Assembly: GCA_903952785.1 (NCBI GenBank) | Contig: CAJBHC010000046.1 | Coordinates: 1 to 10,845 of the forward strand | Direction: 5' to 3' | Length of the DNA: 10,845 nt | DNA from: an uncultured bacterium | GTDB taxonomy: Bacteria; Patescibacteriota; Minisyncoccia; Phycocordibacterales; CAIZLB01 | In this document: piece after piece, positions 6,429 to 10,845 of the stretch | Numbering within the stretch: the stretch's first letter is position 1 | Layout of the letters: each line of letters begins with the position of its first letter | Notes under the pieces: model-generated | Told to the model about the DNA's origin: nothing | Seen by the model: the letters and a program-made list of their open reading frames with translations, nothing else | Database searches by the model: none | Made by a program: the position numbers and the translations under genes

Positions 6429-7797
6429 CCAATCACAAAAAAATACTTCAAAAAACTGGCAATTAAGAAAGTTAGACAGTATGTTCACTGTTCGTCGTGG
6501 TGGTTCACCAAGACCGATAGAAAGCTATATTACTAATAGAGATGATGGTTTGAATTGGCTCAAAATTGGAGATATAGATGTAGGAGCAAAATACATAACA
6601 GGTACTAGTAGTAAGATCTTGAAGGAGGGTTTATCAAGAACTACTTTGGTTAAAAAGGGTGATTTTATACTCTCAAACTCGATGAGTTTTGGAAGGCCAT
6701 ACATAATGAATATTGATGCGTGTATTCATGACGGATGGCTAACATTTCAAGATATTAAAACAGATATTTTGGATCGTGATTTTTTGTATTATTTACTATC
6801 TCAATCAAAGACACAATCTATTTTTGCTTCTATCTCAGCAGGATCGGGTGTTCTAAATTTAAAAAAAGAAACAGTTGCCGAAGTTGAGCTGTCTATACCC
6901 CCACTTTCTGAGCAGTATCGAATTGTTTCAATTCTCGAAACATGGGATAAGTCCATCGGAAGTCTTTCAGAGAAGATTAATCTTAAAGAACAGATAAAAA
7001 GAAGTTTAATGCAGGATTTGTTAACTGGCAAAAAAAGACTGGGGGGATTTAGTGATAAATGGGAGTCTACAAAGCTGGGGAAAATTGCATCTTTTAAAAA
7101 AGGTAAAGGTCTGTCAAAAAGTGAATTGGACTCTGGTGGAAAATATGAAGCAATACATTATGGTGAATTATTTACTAAATACAACGAGTATATTGAAAAT
7201 ATTATAAGCAGAACAAATTCCAATAAGAATATGTTCTTGTCCAAGAAGAACGATATTTTAATGCCAACCTCAGATGTTACACCTAGAGGATTATCTACCG
7301 CTAGTTACATAGATAAAGACGGAGTTATTTTAGGGGGAGATATTTTGGTAATACGTTCCACAGGTAATTTACATGGTTTATTCTTTTGCTATTTAGTAAA
7401 TCTTAATAAAAAAGAAGTTATTAAGCTTGTATCAGGTTCCACTGTATTCCATCTGTATGGATCCGATATGGCAAAGTTTGAATTAAAACTACCTTCGTTA
7501 AAAGAACAAGAATCGATTGTAAAAATATTAGTAACCGCCGACAAAGAAATCACTGAACTAGAAAAGAAACTATCCATCCTCAAAGAACAGAAAGAAATAG
7601 TTATCGTAATCGCAGTGGACACCTTAATATCGTGGATCATCAACGCGGGGACATCTAAAGAATCAGTCGATAATCTCAGGACCTGGACTCTTATCTTCAT
7701 CTTTTCCGCATCATCTGGAACACAACTAGTCTGTTCCTTGTTATATTCTCCAGTAAGTTTGCTTGGTGAATTGCAATCGCTCTCTGATCTTGAATAG
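6418..7797 (+). CDS. hsdS: Type I specificity subunit HsdS, 3' end replaced at the junction
   Basis: A two-TRD HsdS. TRD1 spans about 12-155; the first conserved region has IPPLSEQYRIVSIL (from 160) and ends in LLTGKKRLGGF, and TRD2 starts near FSDKW and runs to about 350. The second conserved helix begins at LPSLKEQESIVKIL (from 358) and repeats the first. The protein is HsdS-like only to about LKEQKE (388-393, base 7596). A normal end would read on into a second LMQ-LLTG segment like the first repeat; instead the frame continues for 67 residues of hydrophobic, unrelated sequence. That tail is antisense to a plausible minus-strand frame and is probably not real. The start at 6418 overlaps the OLD stop and suits the normal N terminus; the ATG at 6364 would add 18 residues inside OLD. 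It gives HsdM its DNA target, together with an HsdR outside the window. Confidence 0.85.
   Translation: MQSNQSQKNTSKNWQLRKLDSMFTVRRGGSPRPIESYITNRDDGLNWLKIGDIDVGAKYITGTSSKILKEGLSRTTLVKKGDFILSNSMSFGRPYIMNIDACIHDGWLTFQDIKTDILDRDFLYYLLSQSKTQSIFASISAGSGVLNLKKETVAEVELSIPPLSEQYRIVSILETWDKSIGSLSEKINLKEQIKRSLMQDLLTGKKRLGGFSDKWESTKLGKIASFKKGKGLSKSELDSGGKYEAIHYGELFTKYNEYIENIISRTNSNKNMFLSKKNDILMPTSDVTPRGLSTASYIDKDGVILGGDILVIRSTGNLHGLFFCYLVNLNKKEVIKLVSGSTVFHLYGSDMAKFELKLPSLKEQESIVKILVTADKEITELEKKLSILKEQKEIVIVIAVDTLISWIINAGTSKESVDNLRTWTLIFIFSASSGTQLVCSLLYSPVSLLGELQSLSDLE
7590..7602. other. Probable join between bacterial and unrelated DNA
   Basis: HsdS similarity stops inside the second conserved helix at about 7596, where the family pattern predicts the closing LMQ-LLTG segment. 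From here base composition rises, bacterial genes end, and within 500 bases the sequence is eukaryote-like. No insertion-sequence ends, terminal repeats or recombinase site are visible at the point of change. An assembly or library chimera is the simplest reading. Confidence 0.7.
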
Positions 7798-7802
7798 ACT
7801 AC
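7597..7802 (-). other. Open minus-strand coding-like fragment, unidentified
   Basis: The minus strand is open for 68 codons from after a TAG at 7803-7805 to the junction. The predicted peptide is hydrophilic and mixed (SRSESDCNSPSK, then EKMKIRVQVLRLSTDSLDVPAL), which looks more protein-like than the hydrophobic plus-strand reading of the same bases. I do not recognise it. It has no clear start codon, so it could be an exon of a eukaryotic gene, part of a third sequence in the chimera, or chance. The frame continues by accident into the antisense of hsdS beyond 7597. Confidence 0.25.
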
Positions 7803-8076
7803 CTAACCTTAGACTGATTGCATTCGAAGAGGTTTATTACGGCATGATCTAGGAATCTACGCCTTTAGAGATGTGGGGCTTGACGATCGAAATTCCGAAA
7901 TCCCGAAACTTCGAAAAAGCTGTTTTTGCTGTTTCAAAAAAAACCGAACTCGCTCGCTCATCATCGTCAAGACCCCAGGGACCAGCTGATCGCCTCGAGA
8001 TAGCCCTCCCCTCCCCTCTCCTGGCCCGCTTCTCCATCGATATCACTGGCTCTATTCCCAGTGAGCTCTGGGATTT
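7803..8076 (+). other. 5' flank of the eukaryote-like gene, with possible splice acceptor
   Basis: No convincing gene. A pyrimidine-rich run (about 8004-8037, CCCTCCCCTCCCC onward) is followed by CTCTATTCCCAG ending at 8061, which resembles a 3' splice acceptor just upstream of the main ATG at 8077. A small reading frame (7871-8080) ends by overlapping that ATG and could be an upstream ORF or chance. An in-frame TGA at 8062-8064 shows the long ORF cannot extend further upstream. No TATA box or Inr is evident. Confidence 0.35.
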
Positions 8077-10230
8077 ATGATGAACGGTCAATCTGCTGGA
8101 ACATCAGCGATGTTTCCAGTTTCAGTCAAGATGAAAAATGGCAATCCTGTTTCAATGGGAAAGATCAGACCAAATAATAGTAGTTACTATGGAAATGTTG
8201 TCGCCAATAATGCCAATGCTGTCAATGGTTTGTCTTCCGCGGACAATTATCGGTTGATGACGCCACAGTCTCAACAGAAGCCTTCGTCGTGGACCTCTGC
8301 TCAAAGTGAAGACAACTCCGCAATTCAAGGAAAACAGATCGCTCCCAAATCCTCCTCAATGTTTGTTGAAATAAATTCGAAATATTCACAGCAGAATCCG
8401 TCCTTTTCGTCTGCAAATGGAATGAATGCGATCGCTGGAAAGCGAGGGAATTTTAACAGCACATTTCCCATAATGAACGGAGCGACGACCTCGAACGGAT
8501 ATCAGTCCACTCAAACAAACTCCCTTTTTAGTTCTTCTCCACCAGTCTCAAGCATGAATTCGCTGCTGAGCTCGAGTCTGACCAGCTACTCGCAGAAACT
8601 CCCTGCCCAGAACTACCATCCCGGCACTACCAACCCGAATTCCAGTAATCCGAGCCCCAAGAATGCATTTATTCGAAGTCAAACCAGTCCAGCACCTGTA
8701 ATAAATATAGTCGGGAACTCCGTCAGCAGCAGTAACTCTGGTGGCCAGTCGAACCTCCTCCTGGCGGACGGGAAGAAGGAGTGGAACATCCGCGACTCCA
8801 TCCTCATGCCCCCGATCAAGCACAATCCGCAGAATGATCTCGCGTTTGAACCATCGTCCTCGCAGCAGCCGAGCGAGAGCAATGTCGTCGGCCAGGACGA
8901 GAAGACCCTGCACAACCAGAAGATCCTCATGAAGTGCATGAAGCGAGTGCGCTTCTCCGAGCCGATCGCACTCTACGAGCCGATGACAAACACTCTCAGG
9001 AACAGGATCATTCACGACAACAAGATCTCCGTGTCCAGTGGCAATCCCTTCGAGCTCAAGTCCGCGCTCAAGGGCGGCGGGCTGTTGGTGTCCCGACCGC
9101 CTGATGGCCAGCCACAGCCCCACGGCGACGGCAGCGGACCGCTGAACTCCACGATCATGACGATAAACACCATGAACAACACTATGAGTAACAAGGCCTC
9201 CGTGAACAGCAACATGAGCAAGGCCATGCACGGCAGCATGATCGCCGGGCGGCCCATCTCGGCGCCAGTCAACGGACTGAAGAAGATCGCGGACGGCGGC
9301 GCGGTCACAACTCAGCCGCCGCAACAACAACCGCCGCAGCAGCAACAGAATCCGCTGCTATCGTCACGCGACCAGATTGTGAAGAAGTCGCTGATGGAGC
9401 TGCAGACGCGGATCGTGAGCAACCTGGCCTCCCTCTCGGAGGACCAGTCCTCGCGGGAGGCGGACGGCGCCAATCAGCAGAGCAAGGACCCGAGCCATCT
9501 GCCCGGCACTGCAGCTGATAACAATCTTTTATTCTCCTCCTCGCTGGCTACATTGCAGAACAACGGCGATTTGTTGGGCGGCCCCGGCAACAATCGATTC
9601 GTCGACGACAGCAAGCGGCCGAAGTCCGCGAGCTTCAGCGACTTCCAGTCGGGGCGGACGACCATCGACTCGATGAAAACCTTCACGCCGAGCCTCACCA
9701 GCCAGCTTCCCAGCCACATTGGCGCCAGTAGCAGCGGCCATGGCGGGAACGAGGTAGTGCCGGAGAACATGCAGCTGACGCGAGGGGCTGCGTTGTTCAA
9801 CCTCATGGCCAAGTCGATCCTCATCGGCAACTACTCGTGTCGCGTGGTCAACAATATCCAGTTCTACGCCGACCACTTCGAATTCCTCTTCCCCATCCTT
9901 GACTTCTCGCAGAATTCCGGCGCCTTCTCCTCGACGACGAGCTCGACAGGCGCGGGGAGCAACTATTCCTCGCTGAAGGCCCTGACCATCTACTACCGCG
10001 ACGTCTCGAACATCACGCTCCTGTCCAACAAGATGCGCTGTCGCCTGTCGCCGACTTGGTTCTCTTCCTCAGCGGACAATTCTAATAATGCTGCGCAGCA
10101 GCAACAACAACAGCAGCAGCAGGGCGGCATCTTCGGGTATCTCTGCATCGAGTTCTCCAGCCTCTCGTACATGATCATCCTGCGGGAGAAGATCATCCCC
10201 ATCATCTCCAATTACTCCAAGAATCCTTGA
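8077..10230 (+). CDS. Eukaryote-like Asn/Ser/Gln-rich protein, KRVRF motif and ordered C-terminal domain
   Basis: A 717-residue protein of unknown family. Residues 1-560 are mostly disordered, rich in Ser, Asn, Gln, Pro and Gly, with a glutamine-proline tract at 413-424. A conserved-looking island near 230-300 (KKEWNIRDSILMPPIKHNP, then KRVRFSEP at 289-296) contains a K/R-V-x-F protein phosphatase 1 docking motif (RVRF 290-293). From about 565 the sequence becomes hydrophobic and ordered (AALFNLMAKSILIGNYSC, LTIYYRDVSNITLLS, FGYLCIEFSSLSYMIIL), alternating beta-like strands and ending in a helix, interrupted by a nine-glutamine tract at 674-682. This order of strands and one terminal helix suggests a PH/GRAM-like fold such as those near the start of Ulp2/SENP6-type proteins; that is a weak inference. 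Translation begins at tandem ATGs after an in-frame stop. Homopolymer tracts and low complexity mark a eukaryotic, perhaps metazoan, gene. It is compositionally two-part: the first 640 bases are less GC-rich than the rest. Confidence 0.8.
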   Translation: MMNGQSAGTSAMFPVSVKMKNGNPVSMGKIRPNNSSYYGNVVANNANAVNGLSSADNYRLMTPQSQQKPSSWTSAQSEDNSAIQGKQIAPKSSSMFVEINSKYSQQNPSFSSANGMNAIAGKRGNFNSTFPIMNGATTSNGYQSTQTNSLFSSSPPVSSMNSLLSSSLTSYSQKLPAQNYHPGTTNPNSSNPSPKNAFIRSQTSPAPVINIVGNSVSSSNSGGQSNLLLADGKKEWNIRDSILMPPIKHNPQNDLAFEPSSSQQPSESNVVGQDEKTLHNQKILMKCMKRVRFSEPIALYEPMTNTLRNRIIHDNKISVSSGNPFELKSALKGGGLLVSRPPDGQPQPHGDGSGPLNSTIMTINTMNNTMSNKASVNSNMSKAMHGSMIAGRPISAPVNGLKKIADGGAVTTQPPQQQPPQQQQNPLLSSRDQIVKKSLMELQTRIVSNLASLSEDQSSREADGANQQSKDPSHLPGTAADNNLLFSSSLATLQNNGDLLGGPGNNRFVDDSKRPKSASFSDFQSGRTTIDSMKTFTPSLTSQLPSHIGASSSGHGGNEVVPENMQLTRGAALFNLMAKSILIGNYSCRVVNNIQFYADHFEFLFPILDFSQNSGAFSSTTSSTGAGSNYSSLKALTIYYRDVSNITLLSNKMRCRLSPTWFSSSADNSNNAAQQQQQQQQQGGIFGYLCIEFSSLSYMIILREKIIPIISNYSKNP
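9313..9348 (+). repeat. CAR/CCG glutamine-proline tract
   Basis: CAG and CAA codons alternate with CCG pairs, coding Q-PP-QQQ-PP-QQQQ (residues 413-424). The mixing of CAG with CAA makes it less prone to slippage than a pure repeat. Confidence 0.8.
10096..10122 (+). repeat. CAG/CAA trinucleotide repeat (nine glutamines)
   Basis: Nine glutamine codons in a row, two CAG, three CAA and four CAG. It interrupts the ordered C-terminal region and probably lies in a loop. Such tracts vary in length in eukaryotic genes and are rare in bacteria. Confidence 0.85.
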
Positions 10231-10845
10231 GCGATCATTGTCGCGTGTGACACTAGCTGTTTCTTCGTTTTTTCACGCTTTCCGATTGGATTCCGCGTCG
10301 TTCCTCTTCGCTTGCGATAATGAGCGTGCGGTCGTCTGATCAGTTTTCTCGTTTCCTCCTCCCTCCCGTCCCGTCCCGTCCCTGACGAGACCAGACCAGA
10401 CGAGAGGAGACGAGAGATATTGTTCCTGCGAGTTTTCGTTCCATTTATTTTCAGTACGATTTGCTTCTTTCCCTTTCTCCATCCACCTGCCTTCTTTTTT
10501 GCTGTTGATTTGATTTGCTTTTTTATTTTGTTTGGTTTGGTTTGGTTTGTTTGTGTACATATTGTGAGTATTCACGAGCATCGACAGTGCCGATGATTTC
10601 TTCGATGATTCATGTTCCGCGGACTCCTCGTCAAGACATTTGCTGTGCAATTGTTTGCTGAATCATATTCCCTCCTCCTTCGATTCTTATTGTTATTATT
10701 ATTATCGTAGTAACTACCTAACTCACTAGTCTAGTCTACTAACTAACTTCACCATTCTTGAAGAGGGCCGTTTTGAGCCGCCCTGCCCTGCCCCTGCCCA
10801 TCTGCCTTTGAGGCGGGCAGTCCTCCTGGCCCAAGCCGTTCACAA
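10231..10845 (+). other. 3' flank/UTR with low-complexity repeats, no gene seen
   Basis: No credible coding sequence on either strand; the longest minus-strand frame here is Lys/Asn-rich shadow. CCCGT is repeated three times at 10365-10379, followed by a five-base period series (CCAGA, CCAGA, CGAGA, GGAGA, CGAGA) at 10391-10415. A TTTGG series lies at 10530-10553, and CCCTG words cluster at 10782-10797. I find no AATAAA polyadenylation signal on the plus strand. The stretch fits a eukaryotic 3' UTR or intergenic DNA. Confidence 0.6.
10530..10553 (+). repeat. TTTGG short tandem repeat
   Basis: GTTTGGTTTGGTTTGG, then GTTTGTTTG, a five-base repeat of about three full units decaying into a four-base repeat, inside a T-rich stretch. 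Confidence 0.7.

Noticed and set aside
1070..7797. Recombinase-driven inversion switching of the hsdS genes
   Set aside because: Both hsdS genes point the same way, flank hsdM and OLD, and show no evident inverted repeats between their TRDs, so a shufflon-like switch is not supported.
7780..7870. Second copy of the tRNA-Ser 3' end as attachment site at the right edge
   Set aside because: Only a short TTCGAA match is present near 7822; no copy of the T-arm and acceptor sequence, so no attR is visible.
8548..9345. 265-residue minus-strand frame
   Set aside because: It is Arg/Leu/Val-rich antisense of a GC-ending gene, a common artefact of high third-position GC; no recognisable domain.
10273..10650. 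125-residue minus-strand frame in the 3' flank
   Set aside because: It is Lys/Asn/Gln-rich and built from the low-complexity repeats.
1..10845. CRISPR array or reverse transcriptase/retron
   Set aside because: No regularly spaced direct repeats of 20-40 bases and no YxDD-type polymerase motif in any plausible frame.

Overview
The window looks like two unrelated pieces of DNA joined near base 7595. Bases 1 to about 7595 are bacterial. They are AT-rich and compact, carry a tRNA-Ser with an encoded CCA end, and hold a defence-type gene cluster whose genes abut or overlap with hardly any Shine-Dalgarno signals. The recombinase style and the apparent lack of ribosome binding sites suggest a Patescibacteria (CPR)-like genome, but that is an inference. 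From about 7850 (possibly from 7595) the DNA is more GC-rich and looks eukaryotic: a 717-residue Asn/Ser/Gln-rich protein with two glutamine tracts, flanked by low-complexity noncoding sequence.

Bacterial layout. A tRNA-Ser(TGA) gene with its own promoter (102-228) is followed by a hairpin and a clear intrinsic terminator. Next comes a 246-residue protein with a HEPN-like R-x4-H motif (333-1073). It converges, with overlapping stop codons, on a serine recombinase on the minus strand (1070-2395). A divergent promoter then drives a plus-strand operon: a half-size single-TRD HsdS (2512-3099), the type I methyltransferase HsdM (3101-4612), an OLD-family ATPase-TOPRIM nuclease (4617-6428) and a two-TRD HsdS (from 6418). 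The second HsdS loses family resemblance at about residue 393, exactly where the bacterial sequence ends. The restriction subunit HsdR, which one would expect next, is absent from the window.

How the genes may work together. HsdM plus an S subunit would make a modification enzyme. The OLD-type protein, lying between M and S in the same operon, resembles the R-linked ORFs known in type I loci and is likely a linked antiphage or DNA-surveillance nuclease. The HEPN-like protein could be an RNase toxin of the same island, and the recombinase and neighbouring tRNA hint at mobility. The operon promoter is spaced so that transcription would begin at the ATG of the first gene, so the mRNA is probably leaderless.

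Eukaryotic layout. Bases 7597-7802 have an open frame on the minus strand of unknown identity. Bases 7803-8076 hold a 5' flank with a possible splice acceptor. Bases 8077-10230 hold the single-exon ORF, which contains a PP1-docking-like KRVRF motif and an ordered C-terminal region. Bases 10231-10845 are a repeat-rich 3' flank. The simplest explanation of the join is a chimeric contig or contamination, not a genuine gene transfer.
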